Shown: positions 44,037 through 54,260 of the stretch, piece after piece
Position numbering within the stretch: the first letter of the stretch is position 1
Layout: each line of letters starts with the position of its first letter
DNA from: Nectonema munidae
Lineage: Eukaryota > Nematomorpha > Nectonematoida > Nectonematidae
Direction of reading: 5' to 3'
Length of the DNA stretch: 64,000 bases
NCBI GenBank assembly: GCA_030549495.1
Contig: JAUIRK010000903.1
Coordinates: forward strand, 930,001-994,000
The notes under the pieces: generated by a model
Told to the model about the DNA's origin: nothing
Database searches by the model: none
Seen by the model: only the letters and a program-made list of their open reading frames with translations
Position numbers and translations under genes: made by a program

Positions 44037-44624
44037 TTAGTCCACATAATCATAAAAAGAGATGCTTTTGTTTTTTTTTACATTTCTTTTTCCATTAACT
44101 TTTTTATTGTAAGGATTTGCAAATTCAAAATTTTCAACGCTAGGAAAAAAATAAAAGAACGGTGCTTGGAGGACGGCGCTAGTGGCATATAAATGAATAA
44201 ATTCAGCCCAAGAACCAATTGAAAGAGTTGCCATCAATAAATCAGAAAAAGGAGGGATTATAATACTATCACTTTGGATGATGTCAAGATAATTTACGTG
44301 TCTACAGGCGTAATAATTTTGGAACTCTATAATTTCGAAAGATATCAAAACTCTAACATATACGTGAAATTTTTCGGTGTTAAAAAGAGCCATGTAAACA
44401 GATCTATAAAAACAGTTTCCATCTTCTTGAATAGTCAATGGAGAAAAGTTGTTGAGAAGACTGGGTTGAAACTTTTTGATAACATTAACTGAGCTTACAT
44501 CCTCTTCAATTGTTACATCTGGTTTTACTTGGAAGGAGAACAAATCAAAGGAAGTGTGAAGTTGCATCAAAACTCTTTCATTTTCCATTGTTTGCAACAA
44601 CCCATTATTCATCCTTTTCTTCAT
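44037..44624 (-). CDS. OTU-like cysteine-protease domain protein in element B
   Basis: This open frame of 195 codons has no internal break. It contains SPLTIQEDGNCFYRSVYMAL, the OTU catalytic box D-G-N-C with Cys71, followed by VRVLISFEIIEFQNYY and a C-terminal GSWAEFIHLYATSAVLQAPF block. These match OTU/vertnin-like domains that I know from mobile-element proteins of cnidarians and arthropods. OTU enzymes cut ubiquitin or ubiquitin-like proteins. I could not place the catalytic histidine with certainty. The frame opens toward the transposase on the same strand and may originally have been one polyprotein with it. Confidence 0.72.
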   Translation of the reverse strand: MKKRMNNGLLQTMENERVLMQLHTSFDLFSFQVKPDVTIEEDVSSVNVIKKFQPSLLNNFSPLTIQEDGNCFYRSVYMALFNTEKFHVYVRVLISFEIIEFQNYYACRHVNYLDIIQSDSIIIPPFSDLLMATLSIGSWAEFIHLYATSAVLQAPFFYFFPSVENFEFANPYNKKVNGKRNVKKNKSISFYDYVD

Positions 44625-45479
44625 TCATTCCAACACACCTTTTCATCAAAAGAACAAGTTTCACAGAAAAAATAATATTCTTTTCTCCATTTTTTCAATA
44701 AAATAACTTAACGCAAAATCTAAAAAAATTAATTTATGATAAACAATTTACACGTATTTTCAACTAAATGAAAAATATCAATACTTATTTTTGCAAATGA
44801 AGTTTCCTTACAACAAGTTTCCTTTTCATATAATTTAACTCTTACATACCTGCATTTTTACTTAAAAAGAAGTAATTTGTTTCCAATTTAAAGATTGAGA
44901 TTAATTAAAATTTCTGCCTTCACACAATTAAGAAAACAAACAGATTTTAAAGTTACACTATTCCAATGCTTTTTAAAATTTTTGAGAAATATGAAAAGGC
45001 AAACTATATTTCCAAAACAGAAAAATACTAGTTTTCGAACCGTTATGTAGACATCTCAAAAAAATCCTCCCTCCCCTCCCCCTGGACAAAAGCTCTCCTT
45101 CGCTTTTAAACACAAAAATATTAGAGTTAATATTTACACAAGACATCTATTTGATTTTAATATTAGAGTAAGACAAAAGTTTGATTTTGATATTATAATA
45201 ATAATGAAGTTTTTCAAAAATAGTTTTTTACTCATAACTCAGGTCAACGGCATTAGATCAACTTATTATTGATACTAAGCAATAGCTCTTGGTTCAAGGA
45301 TTCAGGTGATACCCATATTTTTTATATGAAATCTCTAAATATTTAATAAAAATAATTTGTATGTTTCAAATTTGGACTTTTTAGATTATACTTATTATTT
45401 TATTGAAGGGGAAAATATATCGCTACATAGTGAACTATCACAAGAAAATTTTAAAAACTCTCTAATTTTGTCATTTTTT

Positions 45480-45915
45480 TTATAATATAAAAAATAATTT
45501 CTTTAAATTGAATATAACCATCGTTTTCAGCGTATGAAAATGTGTATACATGTATAAAAACCTTGCATAAACTTTTAAAATAAATGTTTTTTAGGTCGAG
45601 CTGTCAAATATCCATCAATTTTTGACAGGATTGATTGATTTTTTATGAAAAATAAATGTTACCATTTTTTCAGGTTTCATGAAAATGGGTATACACTATA
45701 CAAAAATACTTTGTAGAACCTTTTGAAGGTACTATTTTCTTTTTCAGTCGAGCTGTCAGATATCCAATAATTTTTGACAGGTTTGATTAATTTTTTTTCA
45801 AAAATGAATGTCACCATCAGATTTCGAGCCAATGATTTAATAGGTGTACAGAAGAATTTATTGAAAATTTTTAATTATTGCGTGAAGATAGAGGGAAGCT
45901 AAATCCCCCTTTCGT
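45480..45915 (-). repeat. Relative of element D inside element B
   Basis: Two to three divergent units with CTGTCAAAAATTGATGGATA, GACAGCTCGAC and CCCATTTTCATG in minus orientation match the 140-bp units at 24040-24600. The end GAAAGGGGGATTTAGCTTCC also matches element D's terminus in style. Confidence 0.7.
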
Positions 45916-46304
45916 CACTGAAGAAATGAAAATAGCCCGTGAAAAATTTTTGATCATACTTTTTGTCCATAAAGATTTGCCTTTTCACGGTAAAAATTTT
46001 CCCGAAAAATGTGTTGAAAAATTTAAAAATCAAATCATATTCATTAGGTATAACCAGTATAGTTCATGGTTGTATAAACCCTACCAATATTCGACAATTA
46101 TCTCAATGTAAGCAAAAAATTATATTGAAAATAAGCTTTTACTTATGAAAATAGTTTCCACAACTATCACAAGATAAAAGATCATGGCCTGATTTCAAAC
46201 AACGATAACAAAACTTTAGCATATTGAATAAAAATAACTTTGAAAATGAAAGTGAAGTCTGTTGTAAAACAGATTGAAATGAATATCATGCATGAAGTTT
46301 GTAT

Positions 46305-46383
46305 GATCAATCTACACTTAAACGTCAAAACGATCAACAGCTCAGATCAATCTACACTTAACGTCAAAACGATCAACAGCTCA
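46305..46383. repeat. Two-copy tandem repeat, 40-bp unit
   Basis: GATCAATCTACACTTAAACG to CAGCTCA is repeated with a single missing A in the second copy. It lies just inside the right end of element B. Confidence 0.95.
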
Positions 46384-46477
46384 TTTCCGAAACACATTCA
46401 AATAAATTGAGAGTACAAAGACTGATATAGCAGTGATTGAGTATGCTTGCGTGTGATTGCGTAAAAAAGACACACCC

Positions 46478-46640
46478 GCGTTTACCGGTTTTTCCTTCCG
46501 AGGTTTCAAAAACATTTGAATGTCCTCAATTTCCATCTCAAACTCTGCTGCGTTGACGTCAGTGGCAATGAAATGGCGCCCCCCCCCCCCCGTAGATGTG
46601 GCGCCCCGGGGCAATTGCCCCCCCCCCCATTGATACGATA
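46478..46640 (-). mobile_element. ZMYM1-like hAT element, fragment upstream of the element B insertion
   Basis: The minus strand reads AAEFEMEIEDIQMFLKPRKE then KPVNA, where it meets the GCGTTTAC duplication. Across the insertion the sequence continues as MELLGFLSSHSG at 40659. C and G runs and a TGATACG near 46630 resemble the left end in inverse, so the element was already internally deleted. Confidence 0.75.
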
Positions 46641-49600
46641 TAAAAACATAATAAAATTAAAGTGTAGATAATATTTATCAATTGTAAGCATATAATAAAA
46701 CAATTAGATAGTTATATAATCTACTTTTTCTAAATATCATATACCTAGTATAGCTACAATCATTTTTTTCAATGATTAAAAAAGTTGAAGGAGCTGGAAA
46801 CAGAGACTAAGATATTTCTGCTCCGAAGCCGGACAATTTTTTTCTGCTTTCGAAACCTTGGCCAAAAAGACCCGACAATTTTTTTAGGTAGTAAACTTTT
46901 AGTCTTTATAATGATTTTTCTATCGAATTCGTAGTAAATATTTCTTTGTGTTACATAATTTTAAGTCTTATTACTTTTATATAGATCTAAATTTATTTTC
47001 AATAAATTAAGAGCCTATAATTTTATTTATTTTTTTTTATGCCAAGTGAAACCATATAAAAATAGCAATAGGAGTCATCGTTATTTATTTCAAAGTCAAC
47101 AAGATCGCTGCATTATGAAGTTGTGTTCACTCATATCTTTTTTCCTCCGAAGAAAGCAGCCTCTTGCCTAAACAGGTTAGGATATCTTTATCTCTCTCAA
47201 TTAATTTTCGAAATTTTATTTGTTTATCAAATTTTTTCTTAGGTAATATATCTCATCAGAAAATAAATAAAATACGAAAAATTAATATATTGTAAGGAAT
47301 AACAATTTAAAAAATTTGCCCTCCCCCCACCTCTCTTCGCACTAATTTCAACAGTACGCTTTTGCCTGATGTAAATCGTAAATGAAATAGTATGAAACTT
47401 TTTTACTTGCTCCTTTTGTTAGCTTCTTCACTCAATGAGAGTTTAAAACTATTTTAATCAATATTATAATTTAAATTTAATCAATATTTCTTTCTTTATG
47501 TGATAGACTAGACCAGAGAACAAAACTAATTTATCGATACGCTTAAAATGTATGGCAATTAAGTGAAAAAAATGCCAAAAAAACAAAAAAGTTAGTTCTG
47601 ATATTGGCACGATGGTGGATGATAAAACATGAAAATAAACAATTGCACGTAGAGCTACGACTGTACAACCTCAAATTATAGGGGAGGAAGGGAGAGGCAA
47701 ATTAGGAGCGATGTGACTCTCTGGATCAGATCCCTTATGATACCGGTGGTGTGATAAAAATTTTGGGTCAATTGTATTTGCCAGAGATCGGGCTCTGAGA
47801 GGTAGCTGATCCACAAGTATTTCCTTTAGAGGTACGTTTCTACTAGAGTTGCGGAGTGGGAGGGAAAGAATATGACTTCGCCTCGAAGTAATTACAAAAA
47901 TAGGACTCCGACTTCAAATACTTAAAAATTTGACAAAACTTGACTCTCTCTTGCGCCCTCTACTAAAGAAAGGCCACTCCATATGTGCTTACAAAAATTA
48001 AACTAAAGGGAGTGGATCGAAGAACTTCAATAGAGGATTAACACATGAATGCATATAGTCTTATATATAGGACTCGGACGATTTCTACATTTTAAGCAGT
48101 TTTATATGAAAATACTTAATCTCATCTGCTTTATCTTGGATCAAATGATAAGTGGGTCATTCCATGTCAACTCAAACAAGTTCTAGTAATTCTTTTGCAG
48201 CGATAAGTGTAGGAGTTTAATATAGTGAATAGATCGGAAGACTATAAGCTATACATGAATATAACAGTTGTAGATTAGATGTATAAATACTCATATATGT
48301 TTGTATATTAGTATTTAAGCGCAAATACATATAACCTCCTCCCTCTCCATGATTTACTTTGCTCCCTTAAAATACATAAATGTATACACTTTCTTATAGT
48401 CCCGGCCCCATTTTAAAATCAGGTTTGCTTCCTCCCTGTACTTGAAGTCTTGCGACGATGATGATCATAAGTAGATATGTGTCAGAGTGATATATAAAAA
48501 AGTAATTATATAAGTGTATATAAGTAAATGCAGCAATTTACTCGCCTTTTACGACATGCAGCTTTACAATAGGCCTATTCTTAATCCGCGATCCACTCCA
48601 CGGAGCGTCACTAGTCTTGTTTTTTACTTTTTGCATTTAACGTATGTGCTTATCTGAAGAAGGCCGGAGTGGTCGAAAATTAATATAGATAGAAATTGAT
48701 TTAAATAAAAGTTTTATTTTTACATCTTTCAACTTTTATTCATGCCTTCTCAGCGACACTTTCTTAATTTAAAATACAATCACCGACTCCACAGCACTGT
48801 CAGTAAGTCAAACTTTTTGGAAAATAGGGCCTCTTAGTGACGTCAATAGATCGATTTGCAAAAAGTGAAAAGGTCAAGGTTAATGAGATGCCTAACTTAT
48901 ACTCTCTGCTATATTCACAAAAGGGTCACATAAAATTGTTTGCTTTAATTTGACTTTGAAAGGCCCATTTTACATGTGATACAATAGTGAGTGAATTAAT
49001 CAAAAATTATAGGACCTGAAGATTTGTATGTAAGCACAACCTAGCCAAAAATGTGACTATTTTGGTGTTTGAATCACCATCTACTTTTGTGGTTAGCGAG
49101 CAGTTTCCTACTGAGAAATTCGCTCCTGGACACTTTCCTACAAGGAATCTCGTTATGGGTTATTTTGTTACCACAGAATTTAGTTAATAACACAATTTAT
49201 ATAAAATCTTTGACAAATTGTTCACAGCCTAAAAACAATTCAACTTCATCATTTTAAAATATATAACTATTTCACTTGTCTTTTCTAAAAATATTATATT
49301 TTGTAGCTGATTTAAATTCTTCTTCTTATTATTATTATTATCTGAATGGTAGTTATAGGGTCTAGTAGAAAGTTGTCTTGGTAAAGAATTGAAAGCTAAC
49401 AAAATATCAGGAAGCTAATTATCCACTAGTGAATGTGCTAGAAGCATGTATGTATACACTATACAGATAACTTTACTTTTTTAATCATAAATATTAAAGG
49501 TTAGTATTTAAGATGATGCATTTGAAAGGGGGTAAAATATAAACTAAGATGCCATATTCTATTTGCTGGCATTTGACGTAGCATTCATAATATTTGTTTT

Positions 49601-50829
49601 CGTCAATACATATAGATTCGGCCAGTAATGGTTGTTGGACTAAGAATCATTCTTCAACACTAGAATCAAGGAGTGGTGAAGGATACACAAATCATTTAGC
49701 AAGGCCACGTTGATGAAAGAAGCTAAATCGAACTTCACAGCTCTTGTGCTGTTAGCCTTGCAGGACACATGAGAGATACCATTTCTCGCTTGTCTTATTA
49801 TTTTTTCTCTCCATATTGAACAGTCACAAGTTGTATGATGCATTCGTAAGTGCAAGCTATCTTTACTGCAAAGGGTATGATGTGTAAAATTGCTCTTTTC
49901 AGTAGCCCTTTTCCCATATATATATATTTTTATATATAAATATTACATTTGAAAATGGGTTTTGAAACCTAGAAAATTGGCAGTAACTTTGTAAGATACA
50001 AATTAACATGCAACTAATGTTTCGACAAGAAGTCTGCAAACAATTCAATATTGTTTTTTTCAATAAATATTGTTTTCAATTTTTGTAATTTTTGCTACAA
50101 CTTTTTTTTCTCATTTTATCAGAACAAATTATTATTCCAAAAAAATATTTTAATTTAATTTTTTACATATATGTAATACTATTTCAGAAGAGAATTTAAT
50201 TTTATGTTGGTGTACTTATAACTGATAAAACTTTTAATGCTTGGATGTTTTTCCTATTTACTTTTATATGTATGCATTTATTAAAGAACCAATAAAGGTT
50301 ATTATCATGACATCTCCTCATGTTTCAATTAACTTCCCATACTCTACCTTTTTTTAAAGTTAACTTTATTCACGCGTGTTGTTGTTTTCATTATCCTCAT
50401 TCTAAACCTGAGATGATAACTCCATTTAAAAAAATCTTGCGAAGTAGACGAATGGGAATTGCTCATTTTGGGATTTTTACAATATGTTAATATACTAAAA
50501 AAAAGTTCCACGCATAGTCAATTTTTTAACTGTTTTGTGTTTGTAGAACAATAAAATACACTTTTCATATACAAATGTTATTCAATTGCCATATGATGAG
50601 CCAGCCCGCTCAACTACATTTGTAGTTTATATGTCATGAATTTTGACAGGCGATCATTTGGTTCACCCATTTTTCATAGGACACCTAAAGAGCTTCATTT
50701 CTTTGATGTATGTTAATTTCACGTCTCAAAAACATATATTTATATAAAATTTGTTATTATTCAAATATTTTCATTAAAAATGTAGTTATGTGGGGTGATT
50801 AGGGTGCTATGCGCTGTAAAAAATTGTCT
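46641..50829. other. Gene-free, repeat-derived AT-rich DNA
   Basis: There is no secure coding frame. A segment at about 48360-48450 (ATGTATACACTTTCTTAT and flanks) has a same-orientation relative at 57715-57805. The minus-strand opening at 49640-49855 (71 codons) is not recognisable. (TA)n lies near 49918. Confidence 0.55.
48360..48450 (+). repeat. Dispersed repeat, copy 1
   Basis: About 90 bp including AATGTATACACTTTCTTATA, a GTCCCGGCC-like block and CTCCCTGTACTT recur at 57715-57805 with moderate divergence. The family is unidentified. Confidence 0.7.
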
Positions 50830-51420
50830 ACCCTGTGAAGTATGTCTCTTGCTGTTGTTATATTGCTAAAAGTTTGGCCAATAAAATATTTGTCTACCAG
50901 GTGTGCTTGTCATGTACATATTGCACGTAAGCGCAAGGCTGAGCTAAGTTTTCAGCATCCGTCGTTTCATCAAACTGAATTGCAAAAAAAAGTTAAACAT
51001 CGAATTCCAAATCAATAAAGCCACCTGCTACATTGTGTATTTAACCTTCTAACGGTAATCATCAGACATCTCTCGTATTGGCCTTCTATCGCTATCGTTT
51101 GACAGGAAGATATATGCTACAACTTTTCAAATTCAGGACTTCTTAGAACTTTCAATATGATATTTTTGCAAGGTAGTATCACCTGTTCTCCTATGTTGTG
51201 GGATTTTTTGACAACAGTTATTTTTTAGAAACTTTATAGAAGTATTTCAAATGACACTTAATATTTTGCAAAAGCATTTCTATGTTATTAAACCTGGATT
51301 TGTGCAATCCTTCAGCTTGACGTTTAAAATATTCAACAGTTTTGTTAACTGAAGTAGAATGCTTCATTTTCAAGTGTCTTTTTACTTAGCGTGCTTTAGA
51401 AAAGTGAAAAGAACCCTAAA
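50830..51420 (-). mobile_element. Decayed hAT (ZBED5/SCAND3-like) transposase fragment
   Basis: The minus strand reads, with many interruptions, KTVEYFKRQAEGLHKSRFNN and later FAIQFDETTDAENLAQPCAY then VQYVHDKHTW. The order, a helix-rich KR segment followed by FxxQxDExTDxxN...YV, is that of SCAND3/ZBED5-type hAT transposases. At least eight stops or shifts show great age. Confidence 0.6.
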
Positions 51421-51889
51421 CTAAATTAAAGTATGATTCGTCAAATTTCATTTTTAATCCATAAGAAAAAGGCACATTTACATCTATAAAATCGGGCCTG
51501 AAAAGCAATAAAAAAGAAAAATACTTTAACTCAATTCAAAGACTAAATTATTTATGTTTTATATTTATACTGGGGCATTTTAGGTTCTCTCTTTCAAATA
51601 AAATTTATATTGTACAATATTGGTTGGATTTTATGCCTTCAAACTTTGTGACTTTTTATAAAATCGCTAGCCGCATCTTTTGATACTATTTATACGGTAG
51701 TTAAATGACCCTCTCATGTCAAAAACTGTCAATCAAAATCAAATTGCATTTTTTCAACAAAATTTCTATAGTATAAATGTCTATAGCGTATAACTTAGTC
51801 TTTATATTAGATTCACTCTTGAAATTTTATAATCATATATATATATATTGGAACACATAACACTTATATATACATATTTTCCAAATAAA

Positions 51890-52960
51890 TATGACAACTT
51901 TGTAGCAAATGTCAATCAAAATTTTGATTGATGATAAAATTGCTTACTAAATTCAAATTTTAAATTAAATTATATTTTTATACCAAATCGACCATATTGA
52001 TTTCATTTCTCGACTCAGTTTTCGCATTAGGGCGGGAAATTTTTTGAAAATGTCAATCAAATTGCGAATTATTCCTAAAAATAGTGTCCCACAATATTAT
52101 TCAAATTTTAAATAAAATATATATTTAATACTAAATCAATCAGGCTGACTTCATTTTCGTTCTCAATTTTTGCAATTAGGGTGTCAAAATGTCTAAATCA
52201 ATCATTTAGCGTTTTATGTCTGAATTTTTCTCCAAGATTATTATTCAAATTGAAAATAAAATATATATTTTTATACTAAATCAATCATGCTGACTTCATT
52301 TCCGTACTCAATTTTCGCAATTAGAGTGTGAAAAATGTCTGAAAGTGTCAATCAAATTTGCTATTTACGCCTGAAAATTTTATCTAAGAATATTATTCAA
52401 ATTTAACAAAAAATAAAGATTTTTATTCTAAATCAATCATACCCGGGTTATTTTTTTGCAATTAGGTCATCAAAATGTCTGAAAGTGTCAATCAATTTAG
52501 TGGTTTATGTCTGGAAATTTTCTTCAAGAATATCAATTAAATTTTAAACGATGCTGATTTCACTTCTAACTCACTTTTAGCAATTAGGATTTGGAAATGT
52601 ATAAAAGTGCCCATTAAATTTGAAGTTTACGCCTGAGAAAGTTTCTTCAAAAACATTTATCCACACCTTAATTAAAATATATTATTTAAAAATAAATCGA
52701 AAATGCTGATTTTATTATAGACTCAATTTTGCAATTAGAGTGTGAAAATGTCAATCATATTTGTGGTTGACGATTAAATATTATTTATATTCTCAATAAA
52801 ATATTTTTTATACTAAATCACCATGCTGATTTCATTTTTGTACTCGTTTTCGTAATTAGGATTCGAAAATCACAATCAAATTTTTTAGTTTCACATGAAA
52901 ATTTTCCTATCAATTCACAATAAAAGTAAATTCGCTAAAAAAGTAATTTGAAAATTTTCA
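51890..52960. repeat. Old minisatellite, about eight units of 125-150 bp
   Basis: Units carry TGTCAATCAAATT, TATTATTCAAATTTTAAAT, AAATATATATTTTTATAC, TAAATCAATCATGCTGAC, TTCATTTTCGTACTCAATTT and GCAATTAGGGTGTGAAAATG. Copies begin near 51908, 52055, 52195, 52345, 52483, 52610, 52750 and 52870 and are substantially diverged. No coding content. Confidence 0.88.
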
Positions 52961-53021
52961 AACAGTTACAGTTACATTACTATAACTATTACAGATACCA
53001 ATATCTGAAGCGTGACAAGAC

Positions 53022-53145
53022 TTTTGACCCATAGACATTTGGCCAATGGACATTTAGCCGAAAGCCACTTTGTCGACAAAACATTTCAACAAACGACATC
53101 TGGACAACAATAATTTTACACAACAGACATTTGACCGAACAAAAA
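53022..53145. repeat. Irregular 'gacatttggcc' short repeats
   Basis: Phrases such as ATAGACATTTGGCCAATGGA, CATTTAGCCGAAAG, GACATCTGGACAAC and GACATTTGACCGAAC follow one another with variable spacing. A similar group is at 1255-1337 and a cousin at 20990-21302. Confidence 0.75.
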
Positions 53146-53479
53146 TCTAACACAACATTTAATTGAATTATATAATCAATGGCAGTATTTTAATTCTATA
53201 ATTTTCTATTTTCTTTTTTTTAAGATCAAATTTGCTCCATGTATGATTTGATAAAATATAAAAGGAAAGACAAGGGTGTAAAGATCACTGTGATTTTAAA
53301 ATTTTATTAAACTGCATTAATTACTACCATTTATTCAATTTGATATTTTTTTTATAAAAAAAAAGTTTTCTCCGTTCTTGATTTGATATAAAGCAATTTT
53401 TAAATATCTCTACGTTGTTGTAGTCGTACTATAACGAAATGTTAGAAGAATCATAGTATATTTTCTAATCTAACCTTAT

Positions 53480-53750
53480 TAAGAATGAGAGATTTTCTAG
53501 GCTTGTGGTTAGGGTTAGATAATGTCATTTTTATAATTGCAAAAATAATAAGATTTTTAAGCTTATGGCTTGGGTTAAATAATGCCATAATTCAAATAAA
53601 TTTTCAAAAAGAATACTAGATTTTTGGGGTTGTGGTTAGAGTTAAATGTTTTTATTTTTATATTATATTTGCAAAAAAAATATTTATTTGGTTATGGTTT
53701 TACTGCAAATTATGGCAAACCAACTTTTCAGATTATATTATAATTAACTT
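53480..53750. repeat. Three to four degenerate tandem units of about 70 bp
   Basis: Each unit has a TTGTGGTTAGGGTTAGAT-like core followed by an AT-rich segment with GCAAAAATAAT. Spacing and sequence drift suggest age. The TTAGGG hexamer is incidental; it is not a telomere array. Confidence 0.65.
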
Positions 53751-53800
53751 TGGGATTCAGTGTCTCAAAACTAATGGCTTTCTGACAATCCACTACACAC

Positions 53801-54252
53801 TATGGTTTGCATAAGTATGGAAAATTAGGAACCGATACCGAAAAAAACTTACAAAACCGGGAAATCCCGGTTTCAAACGGTTCGTTAAGGAGATATATAG
53901 ACAGCAAAAAGATGCAATGAAATTCACATTTTTGATTTATTATAAACAGATGTACACTTTTTCTTTCTATATCATTATCATTAAAAAGGTTCTAGGAGAA
54001 AAGTGTGCAAACGACAAAAGTGTGCGGGAGAGAAAAAAAGAAAAATAAACTCTTTTGTCGTTTGCACACTTTTCTCCGTTTACCATTAAAATGAGATGAC
54101 AATGAAAAAAAGATTTTATATGAATGAGTAAAGTTTAATGAAAAGAATTGCATAGTGAAATAAATCAATTACAACAAAGTTATTCTCGGAACCGGGAATA
54201 CTTTTCGGTTCCGAGACGGTTCCCAAATTTTTAGAACCGGGAGCAGACCCTA
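53801..54252. mobile_element. hAT MITE, 452 bp, perfect 8-bp target duplication
   Basis: The left end TATGGTTTGC and the inverse of the right end TAGGGTCTGC match at 8 of 10 bases, and inner GGAACCG blocks match too. CTACACAC at 53793-53800 and 54253-54260 is a perfect 8-bp duplication. No protein is encoded. A long perfect stem-loop lies inside it. Confidence 0.85.
53995..54077. repeat. Perfect 26-bp inverted repeat with 31-bp loop
   Basis: GGAGAAAAGTGTGCAAACGA plus CAAAAG at 53995-54020 is mirrored exactly at 54052-54077. It sits inside the hAT MITE. Such an arm pair would fold into a strong hairpin if transcribed. Confidence 0.95.
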
Positions 54253-54260
54253 CTACACAC

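Larger units (their letters stand above)
40668..46477 (-). mobile_element. MULE-like DNA transposon with OTU-type protease domain (element B), 5.8 kb
   Basis: The left end GGGTGTGACTTTTTTACGCA recurs inverted at the right end (GGGTGTGTCTTTTTTACGCA), about 31 bp with two differences. GCGTTTAC at 40660-40667 and 46478-46485 is a perfect 8-bp target duplication. The minus strand encodes an OTU-like domain (44624-44037) and a MULE-like transposase (43858 to about 42190), the latter in several frames. Inside also lie a relative of element D (about 45480-45915) and a 40-bp tandem duplication. It inserted in a ZMYM1-like hAT element. The breaks, about five, make it inactive. Confidence 0.85.

Noticed and set aside
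48654-48680. Hammerhead-like core CTGAAGAAGGCC ... GGTCGAAA
   Set aside because: The conserved boxes and a 4-bp stem II are present, but an unpaired A follows the first box and no flanking helices I and III or cleavage site could be found. The phrase also resembles a common tail motif of old retroelements.
49640-49855. Minus-strand frame of 71 codons
   Set aside because: No recognisable motif. Length is within chance for this composition and it has no neighbours suggesting a gene.
53480-53750. Interstitial telomere repeat suggested by TTAGGG
   Set aside because: The hexamer appears only inside longer degenerate units and is not tandem.
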